Notes: generated by a model not told the origin, from the sequence alone. DNA of 38,509 nt from an uncultured Bacteroidota bacterium (GCA_913055825.1 CAJXKB010000020.1:1-38509), one strand, 5' to 3'. Counted from the stretch's first letter, positions 1-8,493 are shown. Numbers and translations are program-made.

Positions 1-257
1 TGGCATTTTATCCCAAAATGATTATTTGCTTTACGTGCTATCCGGCTCCGGCCGCTCCCCGATTCAAGAATTCCCTGCGCCAATGTGATTGAAGCCGGGA
101 TTTTGTATTTTTTCATATCCTTGATGGCAATATCTTTATACTTTCGGATATAGGCTTCTGTGGCTTCACGGCTACCTTGGGCATAAACTTCCTGAGAAAT
201 TATTCCCATCAGAATAACCGGTAACAAAAAGCGTATAAAAGTGTAAGATTTTCCCAT
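1..257 (-). CDS. Secreted glucosaminidase (GH73/FlgJ-like), 3' part missing
   Basis: The first 85 or so residues of an exported peptidoglycan hydrolase; the left window edge removes the rest. The start is the ATG at 257. A hydrophobic signal peptide covers residues 1-26 with a likely cut after VYA. The mature protein then shows the opening of the GH73 endo-beta-N-acetylglucosaminidase fold: helix KYKDIAIKDMKKY, then IPASITLAQGILESGSGRS with the expected catalytic Glu at residue 65, then NNHFGIKC. In Bacteroidota such proteins often carry C-terminal LysM domains, but that part lies outside the window. The role inferred is cleavage of the glycan strand in the periplasm or outside the cell. The GldN-like lipoprotein gene lies 92 bp upstream on the same strand. 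Confidence 0.85.
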   Translation of the reverse strand, partial: MGKSYTFIRFLLPVILMGIISQEVYAQGSREATEAYIRKYKDIAIKDMKKYKIPASITLAQGILESGSGRSRIARKANNHFGIKC

Positions 258-349
258 TTTAGGACAAAATTAGCAGAAAGAGAGAGGCAGCCCCTGTTTT
301 AAAACCAGATTTATTCACAATAAAATGTTACTAATAAATTATGTGTTTT

Positions 350-898
350 TCACGGTTCATCCTTTAGTGAATTCAAAAATTCCTTATCGGGAAATATCCA
401 GAAAAGCGGCTGCCAGCGAAGTTTTCCTCCCTGATCAAAACGTCTGGCCACAGGAGCAATACCAACCACTTTCTTCTCAAAAGCAAAATTTTTCCGGTCA
501 ACCCGCCATTCTTCCATAAACCTCAACCTTTGAATGTCGGAAGCCTGAATCCGCTCGATTATTAACGTATCCCTTAAATCATATGGCGGTTTGGCACGCC
601 TGAGCTTGCGCACTATTGTGTCCGTCAGGATATTAGCCACCGCCTGTCTGCTAAGTGGATGATAATAATAGTCATAGGCAGGATATCTGCCACTTTTAGC
701 CCCCCGTAGCAAAAGTCTTACAAGGTGCTCACGCTGCTCCCCCGCCAAATTTTGAATCCACCAGTCGTAATTAGGATCAGGACTTTTGATGTTTACGTCA
801 TACTGTATCCGTTTGGTTATGATTTCTTCCCTGTTTTGCCGGCAAGCACTGAACAACAGTACCAAAAACAAAAGTCCGATTGTAAAACCCCATTTCAT
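350..898 (-). CDS. GldN-like lipoprotein
   Basis: A lipoprotein of about 182 residues. The ATG at 898 is chosen because it gives a compact signal peptide ending in the lipobox LFSAC (Cys19); an ATG at 910 and a TTG at 916 are alternatives. Residues in the last third (EEWRVDR..., KVVGIAPVARRFD, QPLFWIFPD) match the pattern I know from GldN/PorN, the periplasmic ring component of the type IX secretion and gliding machinery (EDWFFD..., RIIGIAPV..., LFWIYFPE). It differs from GldN in being shorter, in ending soon after the FWIFPD segment, and in carrying a lipid anchor. No gldK, gldL or gldM is adjacent. Its function is not known; a T9SS accessory or GldN paralogue is an inference from motif likeness only. 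Confidence 0.6.
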   Translation of the reverse strand: MKWGFTIGLLFLVLLFSACRQNREEIITKRIQYDVNIKSPDPNYDWWIQNLAGEQREHLVRLLLRGAKSGRYPAYDYYYHPLSRQAVANILTDTIVRKLRRAKPPYDLRDTLIIERIQASDIQRLRFMEEWRVDRKNFAFEKKVVGIAPVARRFDQGGKLRWQPLFWIFPDKEFLNSLKDEP

Positions 899-942
899 AT
901 TAACCTGCATTTTCAAGCGCTAATTTACATATTCTTTATGAT

Positions 943-950
943 TATCTTTG
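943..950 (+). promoter_or_regulatory. Candidate -7 box (TATCTTTG) before the beta-helix gene
   Basis: TATCTTTG fits the Bacteroidota -7 consensus TAnnTTTG. No TTTG lies 19-21 bp upstream, so only half the promoter is seen. A transcript starting a few bases downstream would exclude the ATG at 955 and favour translation from the ATG at 967. Confidence 0.35.
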
Positions 951-966
951 TTAAATGAACTTTACC

Positions 967-2769
967 ATGAAAAAACTCATCCTACTACTGTTCATCACCT
1001 TTGGGTTTTGGCAACTAATTACAGCCCAGATTATCCCCAACAACAGAATGGTCAACTGGAAACAAAGTCTGTCGTCATTTTCTTTTTCCGAACATTCCAA
1101 ATCATTAAATATCTTAAACTTCGGGGCAGTTGGCGATGGCCATACCGATAATTCAACAGTGTTAAAGAACGCCATAACCTTTTTAAACGGACAGTCAGGC
1201 AGAATTATTTTCCCGGCAGGAAATTATCTTTTCAAAGCCCCGGTAACTTTACCCGATAGCGTAATGCTCCAGGGCGAAGGGGCAACGAAAAGTAAGTTAT
1301 TGTTTGATTTGGGAAGAACAAATGAGGATGCCATCCGGCTCACCGGAAAAGAAGAAAACTACTTTGTAAGCCTTAAAAGCGGATTTGAAAAAGGCAGCAG
1401 CCGGATTCTTTGTGATTCGGCCTTTTATTTTCATCCGGGTGATTGGGTGGAAATTCGCGAAAAAAACGGGAAATGGAACACGGTCCCGGTCGATTGGGCA
1501 CGATGGTCGGTGGGACAAATCGGACGGCTTGTAAAAATCTCCGGCGACACACTTTTTTTGGAACACCCTCTTCGAATAGATTATTCAGTTAATTTAAGGC
1601 CTCAGATACAACGGATTTTTCCACTTCAAAATGCCGGGCTTTCCTGTTTGAAAATTAAACGAATGGCTGAGCCCGATACGGGAGGAGGTTTTAATATCCA
1701 TGTCAGCCTGGCGGTTAATTGCCTGATTTCAGGTATCGAAAGCGACAGCAGCTCGGGCAGCCATGTTTACATCAACCGAAGTAGCCAAATCAGGGTACAG
1801 GGAAGTTATTTCCATTATGCTTTTGCTTATGACGGCAACAGCACACACGGCTACGGTGTAACGTTGGCGCATCACAGTGGCGAATGTCTGATTACCAACA
1901 ATATCTTCGATCACCTGCGACATGCCATGATGGTAAAAACCGGTGCCAACGGTAATGTATTTTCCTACAATTATTCACGCAACCCGGTCAGGACCGAGCA
2001 AATTTCAGACCTTTCGGGAGACATTTCACTTCATGGCCATTATGCTTACGCGAATTTGTTTGAGGGAAATATTGTTCAGAATATCATTATCGACCACTAT
2101 TGGGGACCTTCCGGCTCATGGAATACGTTTTTCAGAAACCGGGCTGAACTGTGGGGAATAATCATGACAGACAGCGACACCACAGAAACTGATTTTCAAA
2201 ACTTTGTGGGTAACGAAACCACCGATTCCGATTTCTTTCACGGATTGTTTGCCCTTACGGGAGCCCATCATTTTAGCTATGGAAATCATATCCTTCAGCA
2301 AATTATCCCTACCGGAACCGACAGCCTGCCTGACAAAAGCTATTACCTGGACAAGCCTCCCGGCTTCTGGCGCGATGGATTAAAATGGCCGCCGGTGGGG
2401 TTACCCGACTCATTGGGCAAAGGCACTATTCCGGCACAAATCCGTTACCAAAACGGAACCAACTTTACAACTTGTAGCGATTCGGTGTATGTATCAGTAA
2501 ATGAAAAGGTATTAATCAAACCTGAGTTTCAACTTATTCCTAACCCTGTTGTTTCTCAATTTCAAATCAGGTTTCGACAACCTGTAAGCGGCAACCTTAG
2601 CTATCAACTTTACGACCTGCGGGGACGAAAAGTGTGGAATGGAAACAGAATCTTAAAAAATCAAAAAAGCATATTTCTCCGGCCTGTAAATATCAGGGAA
2701 AAGGAAATTTATCTTCTCCTTTTTTCCTTATCAGGATATCATTTTGCAAGAAAAATAGCTTTTAAATAA
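967..2769 (+). CDS. Secreted pectate-lyase-fold protein with T9SS sorting domain
   Basis: A protein of about 600 residues exported by Sec and then the type IX secretion system. The start at 967 (MKKLILLLF) gives a standard signal peptide ending near ITAQ; an in-frame ATG at 955 adds four residues. The segment LNFGAVGDGHTDNSTVLKNA with the downstream GGR-like IIFPAGNYLF stretch is the opening of the Pectate_lyase_3 right-handed beta-helix, and later Asn/His-rich repeats (ITNNIF, HAMMVKTGANGNVFSYN) look like helix coils. The last 75 residues (LIPNPV, YDLRGRKVW, terminal KIAFK) form a type A T9SS C-terminal domain, which directs the protein to the surface or medium. The substrate cannot be read from sequence; a polysaccharide is likely. 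The next gene follows after only 7 bp. Confidence 0.85.
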   Translation: MKKLILLLFITFGFWQLITAQIIPNNRMVNWKQSLSSFSFSEHSKSLNILNFGAVGDGHTDNSTVLKNAITFLNGQSGRIIFPAGNYLFKAPVTLPDSVMLQGEGATKSKLLFDLGRTNEDAIRLTGKEENYFVSLKSGFEKGSSRILCDSAFYFHPGDWVEIREKNGKWNTVPVDWARWSVGQIGRLVKISGDTLFLEHPLRIDYSVNLRPQIQRIFPLQNAGLSCLKIKRMAEPDTGGGFNIHVSLAVNCLISGIESDSSSGSHVYINRSSQIRVQGSYFHYAFAYDGNSTHGYGVTLAHHSGECLITNNIFDHLRHAMMVKTGANGNVFSYNYSRNPVRTEQISDLSGDISLHGHYAYANLFEGNIVQNIIIDHYWGPSGSWNTFFRNRAELWGIIMTDSDTTETDFQNFVGNETTDSDFFHGLFALTGAHHFSYGNHILQQIIPTGTDSLPDKSYYLDKPPGFWRDGLKWPPVGLPDSLGKGTIPAQIRYQNGTNFTTCSDSVYVSVNEKVLIKPEFQLIPNPVVSQFQIRFRQPVSGNLSYQLYDLRGRKVWNGNRILKNQKSIFLRPVNIREKEIYLLLFSLSGYHFARKIAFK

Positions 2770-2776
2770 TTTGAAT

Positions 2777-3850
2777 ATGATAGACATAAAAAGTCCGGTA
2801 CTTTTAGTCAACAAAAAAATCGCATCACAAAATATTGACAGGATGCTTGAAAAGGCAAATCGATCGGATGTGATTTTCCGGCCTCATTTTAAAACCCATC
2901 AATCAGCAGAAATTGGCGAATTGTTCCGCCGAAAAGGCGTGGATAAAATAACTGTTTCATCGGTAACGATGGCGCAATTTTTTGCCGGTAAGGGATGGAA
3001 TGATATCACCATAGCTTTCCCTTTGAATATCTTAGAACTTGAAACTATTAATACGCTGGCATCGCAAATTAAATTAAACGTGTTGGTAGAAAGTGCGTTT
3101 GTGGCAGAAAAACTTGCCCGGATAGCGAACACCGAGCTGGGCATATTTATTAAAATTGATACCGGCTATCACCGTACAGGGCTTTTACCTTCACAAACTA
3201 TTGAGATAGAATCTATTATAAACGTATTAGAACATTCTTCTTTATTACATTTTAAAGGATTCCTCACCCATGCCGGGCACACCTATCATGCCCGGAGCAA
3301 GCAAGAGATCATACAAATAAAAGCCTCGGCTTTAGCCGATTTACAACAGTTGAAAGAAAGATATAAAAGCCGTTTTCCCGATTTAATCCTGTCGTATGGC
3401 GACACACCTTCGTGCAGCCAGACTGATGATTGTAACGGGTTTGATGAAATCAGGCCGGGTAATTTTGTGTACTTTGATGTAATGCAATATCATTTGGGTT
3501 CCTGTTCACTTGCTGATATTGCGGTCGCCGTAGCTTGTCCCGTTGTAGCCATGCATCCCGAAAGGGAAGAAGCCGTCATTTACGGAGGGGCTGTGCATTT
3601 GTCAAAAGAATTTATTGCCGCTGATAACGGCTTCCGATTGTATGGCTATATCGTTAAAATAAACACGGATGAAAAATGGGGAACACCGCTCACCGGGGCT
3701 TATGTCTCTTCGCTTTCACAGGAACATGGAATTGTAAAACTTCCAAAAACAGAACTTAAAAGCTTGGAACCCGGTGATTTATTGGGCGTTTTACCTGTTC
3801 ATTCCTGTTTGGCTAATAATTTATTAAAAGGCACACAATTTTATATCTAA
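2777..3850 (+). CDS. D-threonine aldolase / D-serine dehydratase-like PLP enzyme
   Basis: A 357-residue fold-type III PLP enzyme. The N-terminal alanine-racemase-like barrel has the signature RPHFKTHQ with the PLP lysine at residue 39, and the C-terminal D-serine dehydratase-like domain ends with VLPVHSCLANN, whose His342 and Cys344 match the metal-binding His-x-Cys of this family. Known members cleave D-threonine or dehydrate D-serine using PLP and a divalent metal; which reaction applies here is open. The ATG at 2777 is preferred to a TTG at 2771. The gene begins 7 bp after the T9SS beta-helix gene and is probably co-transcribed with it, though no functional link is evident. Confidence 0.85.
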   Translation: MIDIKSPVLLVNKKIASQNIDRMLEKANRSDVIFRPHFKTHQSAEIGELFRRKGVDKITVSSVTMAQFFAGKGWNDITIAFPLNILELETINTLASQIKLNVLVESAFVAEKLARIANTELGIFIKIDTGYHRTGLLPSQTIEIESIINVLEHSSLLHFKGFLTHAGHTYHARSKQEIIQIKASALADLQQLKERYKSRFPDLILSYGDTPSCSQTDDCNGFDEIRPGNFVYFDVMQYHLGSCSLADIAVAVACPVVAMHPEREEAVIYGGAVHLSKEFIAADNGFRLYGYIVKINTDEKWGTPLTGAYVSSLSQEHGIVKLPKTELKSLEPGDLLGVLPVHSCLANNLLKGTQFYI

Positions 3851-3934
3851 TAATCTGAAGCTGTTAACAAAGATTATATCGAACTCAGGTTAATGGTTAT
3901 TTACGGATATTTGTAAAACAAAAAGAGGGATTTT

Positions 3935-5167
3935 ATGCAGTTTACACTTTTTATGGCCTGGCGCTATCTTTTTTCAAAAAAGTCGCACAACCTCATCAAT
4001 ATCATTTCACTGGTATCGATGATTGGGCTGGCGGTGGGAACAGCTGCCCTCATTATTGTACTTTCGGTATTCAATGGTTTTGAAAACGTCATCAAATCGC
4101 TTTACCACACTTTTAACCCCGATTTGATGATAACCGTTAAGCAAGGTAAAACTTTTGAGATAAACCGGTTTCCGCTGGAAAAAATAAAAACATGGCCGGG
4201 AATTGCACAGGTTGTTCAGGTAGTTGAGGAAGATGCTTTGTTTAAATATAATGACAAACAATACATTGGGAAAATAAAAGGACTTTCGGAGAATTATGAA
4301 AAGGTTAACCGTATAGACACCGCAATGCGTTCCGGAAGCTTTGTTTTGCAGTCAGGCAAAGCCGATTTTGCAGTACTTGGCGTTGGCGTAGCCTGGTCGC
4401 TGGGAGTTAACCTGCGCGATGCCGGTGATTTGCTCACTGTATTTGTTCCCAGACGCGGGAGCCCCTCTTCTTTTAATTTCTCCAACGCATTTAACCGCGA
4501 TGCTATTCGACCGGCAGGCGTATTTTCTATCCAACAGGATTTTGATGAAAAATATGTGTTGGTTCCCCTTCGCTTTGCGCGGAAATTGCTGAATTACAAA
4601 CAAGAAGTTACTTCGGTAGAAATTTATCTGAAAAAAGGTGCTGATGCCGATAAAATTCAATCGGAGATAAAAAAGATTCTGGGAACTACTTTTCAGGTGC
4701 AGAATCGTTTTCAGCAAAATGAAACACTTTTTAAGATCATGAAATCGGAAAAAACAGCCATTTACCTGATTCTGGTTTTCATCCTCATACTGGCATCTTT
4801 TAATATGATTGGTTCTCTGTCAATTTTGATTGTTGAAAAAGTAAAAGACATTGCCACACTTAAAAGCATGGGCGCCAATGTCCGTGTGGTACGTCGGATT
4901 TTCCTGAAACAAGGCCTCCTTATCAGCCTCATCAGTGGGGGCACAGGCCTTATCATCGGCTTTGTGGTGCTATGGTTACAACAAACTTACGGCTTGGTGC
5001 AACTGGGATCTACACAAGGCGATTTTATAATTAACGCTTATCCTGTTAGGATGCAACTCTTTGATTTCATTTACGTTTTTCTTACTGTCCAGCTTATCGG
5101 CCTGCTGGCTTCCTGGTATCCGGTGCGTTTTTTGCTGAGGGATTTTGATAAGATTAAGCTGAAGTAA
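3935..5167 (+). CDS. LolC/LolE-like ABC transporter permease (FtsX/MacB family)
   Basis: A 410-residue inner-membrane permease with the layout of lipoprotein-releasing permeases: a short cytoplasmic start (AWRYLFSKKSHNLINIIS), TM1 at about 20-45, a large periplasmic domain of about 220 residues, then three TM helices at about 275-300, 325-350 and 372-395 that form the FtsX core. The coupling-helix motif EKVKDIATLKSMGA precedes TM3, as in LolC/E and MacB. No ATPase gene is next to it, so its LolD-like partner must be elsewhere. In Bacteroidota such permeases are usually annotated as lipoprotein-sorting or envelope transporters; the substrate is not shown by the sequence. It lies 84 bp after the PLP enzyme gene. 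Confidence 0.87.
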   Translation: MQFTLFMAWRYLFSKKSHNLINIISLVSMIGLAVGTAALIIVLSVFNGFENVIKSLYHTFNPDLMITVKQGKTFEINRFPLEKIKTWPGIAQVVQVVEEDALFKYNDKQYIGKIKGLSENYEKVNRIDTAMRSGSFVLQSGKADFAVLGVGVAWSLGVNLRDAGDLLTVFVPRRGSPSSFNFSNAFNRDAIRPAGVFSIQQDFDEKYVLVPLRFARKLLNYKQEVTSVEIYLKKGADADKIQSEIKKILGTTFQVQNRFQQNETLFKIMKSEKTAIYLILVFILILASFNMIGSLSILIVEKVKDIATLKSMGANVRVVRRIFLKQGLLISLISGGTGLIIGFVVLWLQQTYGLVQLGSTQGDFIINAYPVRMQLFDFIYVFLTVQLIGLLASWYPVRFLLRDFDKIKLK

Positions 5168-5301
5168 AAGTATTTAATCAAAGCCTGGATAGGAGCATGA
5201 TATGATAAAATCAAATAGTTTTTTAAGTTGCATATTTTTAAATGTTCAGATTAAACAGTTTAACTAAAGGATTAATACCAATGATTTAGATAAGAAGTTG
5301 T

Positions 5302-5511
5302 TTAAAGTTTCCGTAATAAAATGGCTGAGAAAGCCAGTAACATCAAGCCTTTCCAGTGTAAATCATTCGTTTCAAAACGTATCAAAATTGCTTTGAAGCC
5401 ATCATTATGATTTCCTGCTATTGGATGGCTACATGCTAAAGGAATACCCTGACTATCAGTAACAATAAGGGTATTAGTCGTTTTACTATTTAGATGATCT
5501 TGATAAAACAA
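5302..5511 (-). pseudogene. Transposase remnant (IS5-like DDE family)
   Basis: A 69-codon open stretch with no gene-like start. KTTNTLIVTDSQGIPLACS followed by PIAGNHND matches the region after the first catalytic Asp in IS5-type DDE transposases (a pattern like KTTNALYLTD.QGIPLA...P..GNHND). The continuation WKGLMLLAFSAILLRKL looks wrong in frame, but one frame over it reads TGFLSHF, close to the expected DAGFDS, so a frameshift near 5335 is likely. Both ends of the gene are missing. The fragment overlaps the last codons of the GNAT-like gene by 22 bp, which marks the old insertion boundary. Confidence 0.7.
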
Positions 5512-6608
5512 CGTCTGCGCTTGTGTTGGATGTGATCGAAATTTTTCCAGTTGGAAATGGCATGGTGATTTGTCTCAAAAATTCCGGTAGTCTCGATGGT
5601 GTCAATACCATCTTTCAGCATTTGGTTTTGGACAGCAGCATAAAGCATAACGGCCACACCCTGATGTTCGTATTCGGGTACGACTGCAGTTAAGAAGAAA
5701 TCAATCACTTTTGGATGTTTCATGGCTTTCATCAGGTAGTAAAACCCGAAAGGAAATAATCTTCCGTTGGCTTTCTGCATGGCTTCAGAGCAGGAAGGAA
5801 CTGTAACCACAAACCCCAGAATTTGCTCATCCTTTTTGACAAAATAAACGTATTTGGGATTGATGGCTTTGAAATATTTTTTGACATACATATTCCACAT
5901 CTCTTTGTCAAAAGGAGTTACATACGGAAGTTTGGCAAAGGCCTGATTGAGAATATTGAAAACAGTAGCTGCATGGGGAATGATATCACTGTTTTTTGTA
6001 AAGCTTACGAGTTCAAATCCAAACCGTTTTTTCAGAAGTTCGGAACCCCTGTTTGCTTTTTCAATATTTTTGGGCCCAATGCGTAATCTAAACTCTACCC
6101 AGTCTATTTCTTTTTCAAAACCGTAGGCTTCGATATGCTTTTGATAATAGGGATAGTGGTAAACAGAGGCAACGGAAGGCAGGAAGTCAAAACCTTCGAT
6201 GAGCAATCCCTGATTGTCGAAGTTTGTAAATCCCAGTGGCCCATGGACTTTGGACATTCCTTTTTCTTTCATCCATGCAACGGCTTTATCCATAAGCAAT
6301 TGGAAGACTTCTCCGTCATCAAAAAACTCCAATTTTGAAAAACGCCCCAGTTTTTCGCCAACTTTTTCGTTGTATTTGTGGTTGATAATAGCACCGATAC
6401 GACCTACAGGTTTATGGTTGCGGTAGGCGACCCAAAATTCGGCATCACAAAAACGCATAGCCGGATTACGATCGGAATCTATACTTTTTAATTCATCGAT
6501 TTTTATGGGTGGAACCCAATAAGTATCATTCCTGTATATTTCAAAAGGCAGATTTACAAAATCATTTTTTTGTTTTTTAGTTCTGACGACATCAAGTAAA
6601 AGAGTCAT
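5490..6608 (-). CDS. GNAT-superfamily acyltransferase-like protein
   Basis: A 372-residue cytoplasmic protein of a type common in Bacteroidota and annotated as GNAT-fold N-acyltransferase. The N-terminal part (FVNLPFEIYRNDTYWVPP..., RNPAMRFCDAEFWVAYRNHKPVGRI) and the C-terminal acetyltransferase-like half (GFVVTVPS, VPEYEHQGVAVMLYAAVQNQM) support the family; the latter fits the acyl-CoA-binding beta-strand/helix unit. The substrate is unknown. The C-terminus HKRRRCFIKII runs into the transposase remnant, and the final two residues are probably supplied by inserted DNA. The start is the ATG at 6608; a TAATTTTG box on this strand (6694-6701) may be its -7 element. Confidence 0.75.
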   Translation of the reverse strand: MTLLLDVVRTKKQKNDFVNLPFEIYRNDTYWVPPIKIDELKSIDSDRNPAMRFCDAEFWVAYRNHKPVGRIGAIINHKYNEKVGEKLGRFSKLEFFDDGEVFQLLMDKAVAWMKEKGMSKVHGPLGFTNFDNQGLLIEGFDFLPSVASVYHYPYYQKHIEAYGFEKEIDWVEFRLRIGPKNIEKANRGSELLKKRFGFELVSFTKNSDIIPHAATVFNILNQAFAKLPYVTPFDKEMWNMYVKKYFKAINPKYVYFVKKDEQILGFVVTVPSCSEAMQKANGRLFPFGFYYLMKAMKHPKVIDFFLTAVVPEYEHQGVAVMLYAAVQNQMLKDGIDTIETTGIFETNHHAISNWKNFDHIQHKRRRCFIKII

Positions 6609-6698
6609 AGAGAAATAGCAATTAATTTGGTCATTTAATGAAAATATAACGTTGGTTCTGCTCTCTTATTTCATTTATTGAAATTAACTTTCACAAAA

Positions 6699-6875
6699 TT
6701 AAATTGCGACTGTTTTGTAAACCAGTTTTAAATTTGTGAGGGAGAAACAAGTTTCTGTTTGGTTTAAAAAAGCACATAATTCTTTCACTGCCTGGTTTGC
6801 CCTTGGGGTAGAAAGCGAATCCAAATTGATTGTAAGAATATTGTTTTGATAATCAGGTATAGGTATTGGAAGCAT
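6699..6875 (-). pseudogene. C-terminal remnant of a putative transposase
   Basis: A 58-codon reading frame between the GNAT-like gene and the methyltransferase gene. IPDYQNNILTINLDSL and then ANQAVKELCAFLNQTETCF and TNLKLVYK resemble the extreme C-terminus of a widespread family of large putative transposases, which typically reads like LTVRLH.LA..RA..AV..LC..LN.TET.FPGTDLRL.YEL. The same frame is open upstream of the ATG to the end of the methyltransferase gene, so this is more likely a leftover 3' end than a small gene. The assignment rests on recalled family patterns. Confidence 0.5.
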
Positions 6876-6895
6876 GATGCTATTATACTGATTAC

Positions 6896-7426
6896 TTACT
6901 TGTTTTCTGTTTTACCTACTTTATTAAATAGTGCCTGAAGGCAGCTTCTTTTCAAACAAAACCAAGGGGTGTGCTGTGCATATTTAAGATATGCTGCACC
7001 AAATTTGCGGATGGCTTCCGGTTCTTCCACCCATTTGATCATGAGCAGCATAAAAATAACTTCTGAGGGAGCGATGATCAAAATAAAAGAAGGAGAGCCG
7101 GCCATAAAAGCAATGGCAAAAGGAAATAATAGCAACCCCAGGTGCATGGGATGCCGCATATATAAGTAAACCCCTTTAGTAACTAACCGATTGGTTTCCA
7201 TGCGGGGAAGCTCGCCTTCCCGCCCATATTTAGCCAATGTCCGTCCTGTGTTACGACTTACGGTCATCACTGTTTTCAGCAAAAAAAATCCGATGATGAA
7301 TCCGGCTAAATGAACTTCCGGACTTCTGTATATAACAGGAAATAATTGGCGGTCAAGCAAAAGGCCGCCCCAAACACCTCCTGCAAGCATGATGAGCCAA
7401 ATGACCAAACGTACAACTGCTTTCAT
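6896..7426 (-). CDS. Isoprenylcysteine carboxyl methyltransferase-like membrane protein
   Basis: A 176-residue integral membrane protein. Start ATG at 7426 (MKAVVRLVIWL); a TTG at 7444 is a weaker choice. Helices are visible at about 1-20, 35-55, 100-120 and 122-140. The ICMT/PEMT-type SAM-binding pattern is present near the C-terminus: LVTKGVYLYMRHPMHLG, then EEPEAIRKFGAAYLKY and a following P. Characterised relatives are SAM-dependent methyltransferases acting on prenylcysteines or phospholipids, or in bacteria on poorly defined lipids; the substrate here is unknown. It ends 20 bp before the transposase remnant frame and stands alone. Confidence 0.8.
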   Translation of the reverse strand: MKAVVRLVIWLIMLAGGVWGGLLLDRQLFPVIYRSPEVHLAGFIIGFFLLKTVMTVSRNTGRTLAKYGREGELPRMETNRLVTKGVYLYMRHPMHLGLLLFPFAIAFMAGSPSFILIIAPSEVIFMLLMIKWVEEPEAIRKFGAAYLKYAQHTPWFCLKRSCLQALFNKVGKTENK

Positions 7427-7533
7427 AGTATGGAAATTAATCAATCAAAAGTAATATTTTTAACACTAATAATGTCTGAACTTCTAACCTGAATAATTCA
7501 ATCCCTTTCTTCTTAATTATCTCTTATTTGTCG

Positions 7534-7541
7534 TAAGTTTG
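7534..7541 (+). promoter_or_regulatory. Candidate -7 box (TAAGTTTG) for the cvfB-like gene
   Basis: TAAGTTTG matches TAnnTTTG and lies 48 bp before the start codon at 7590. No exact TTTG is found 19-21 bp upstream, so the call is tentative. Confidence 0.35.
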
Positions 7542-7589
7542 CAGTCCGGTTCCTGAAAAATAAATAGCTATTGAATCCCAAAATTACTC

Positions 7590-8420
7590 ATGATAAAAAC
7601 AGGCCAAACCAATAACTTAAAACTGATCCGCAAAAGTCCTCAGGGTTATTACCTCGACGGACAGGGTGCGGAGGATATTTTACTTCCAACGCATTATATC
7701 CCCCACGATGTGCATTTCGGTGAAAGCCTTGATGTGTTTGTGTATCGCGATTCGGAAGACCGGCTTATTGCCACTACTCTTGAACCGCTGGCTAAAGTAG
7801 GTGAGTTTGCCTGTCTCAAAGTGGTCAGCACCAATCGTTTTGGGGCTTTCCTGGACTGGGGCTTGCCCAAAGACCTGATGGTTCCTTTTCGTGAACAAAG
7901 ACATAAAATGAAGGAAGGCGACTGTGTAGTTGTGTACGTATATCTCGATGAAAATACCGACCGGATCGTGGCCTCTTCAAGGCTAAGCCGATGGCTCAAT
8001 CAGACACCTATCACCTATAAAACCGGCGACAGGGTTAATGTGATGATAGTTGAAGAAACCAGTCTGGGTTTTAAAGCTATCATCAATGGTCAACATACAG
8101 GCATGATTTATGAAAACGAGGTCTTTACTGCCATCCATATCGGCGATAAACTGGAAGCCTCTATAAAAAAAATCAGGGATGATGGCAAAATTGACCTGAG
8201 CCTTCAAAAATCAATCGCCGATTCGGTACACGATGTTTCCGGTGTAATTTTAAAGGAACTGGAAAAAGCAGGAGGATTTCTGCCGTTTACCGACAAAACC
8301 CCTGCCCCTGAAATTTATGCCCACTTTGGTGTTAGCAAAAAGAATTTTAAAAAAGCACTCGGTTCTCTGTATAAACAAAGGAGCATTTTGCTTGAGGATG
8401 ATGGCATTAGGGCGAAGTAA
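7590..8420 (+). CDS. cvfB: CvfB-like S1-domain RNA-binding protein
   Basis: A 276-residue cytoplasmic protein with the CvfB/YitL layout: an N-terminal S1-like barrel (about 1-65), a second S1 domain (about 68-130, containing VVSTNRFGAFLDWGLPKDLMVP), a third S1 domain (about 145-210, GFKAIINGQHTGMIYENEV...), and a C-terminal winged-helix segment (GGFLPFTDKTPAPEIYAHFGVSKKNFKKALG, split by position 230-262). In Staphylococcus aureus CvfB binds RNA and affects virulence gene expression; the role in Bacteroidota is not defined. The gene is monocistronic: TAAGTTTG precedes it and a strong hairpin follows it. Confidence 0.85.
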   Translation: MIKTGQTNNLKLIRKSPQGYYLDGQGAEDILLPTHYIPHDVHFGESLDVFVYRDSEDRLIATTLEPLAKVGEFACLKVVSTNRFGAFLDWGLPKDLMVPFREQRHKMKEGDCVVVYVYLDENTDRIVASSRLSRWLNQTPITYKTGDRVNVMIVEETSLGFKAIINGQHTGMIYENEVFTAIHIGDKLEASIKKIRDDGKIDLSLQKSIADSVHDVSGVILKELEKAGGFLPFTDKTPAPEIYAHFGVSKKNFKKALGSLYKQRSILLEDDGIRAK

Positions 8421-8493
8421 TCAAGAATCTTCTCCTATAAATTACTATGTCTGAAAAATAATACTACACTTTTATAATTTAACGTAAAAGCTG

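Noticed and set aside
265-272. TAATTTTG -7 box for the glucosaminidase gene (minus strand)
   Set aside because: It lies only 7 bp from the ATG and has no TTTG at 19-21 bp. The same octamer is frequent in the AT-rich gaps of this window.
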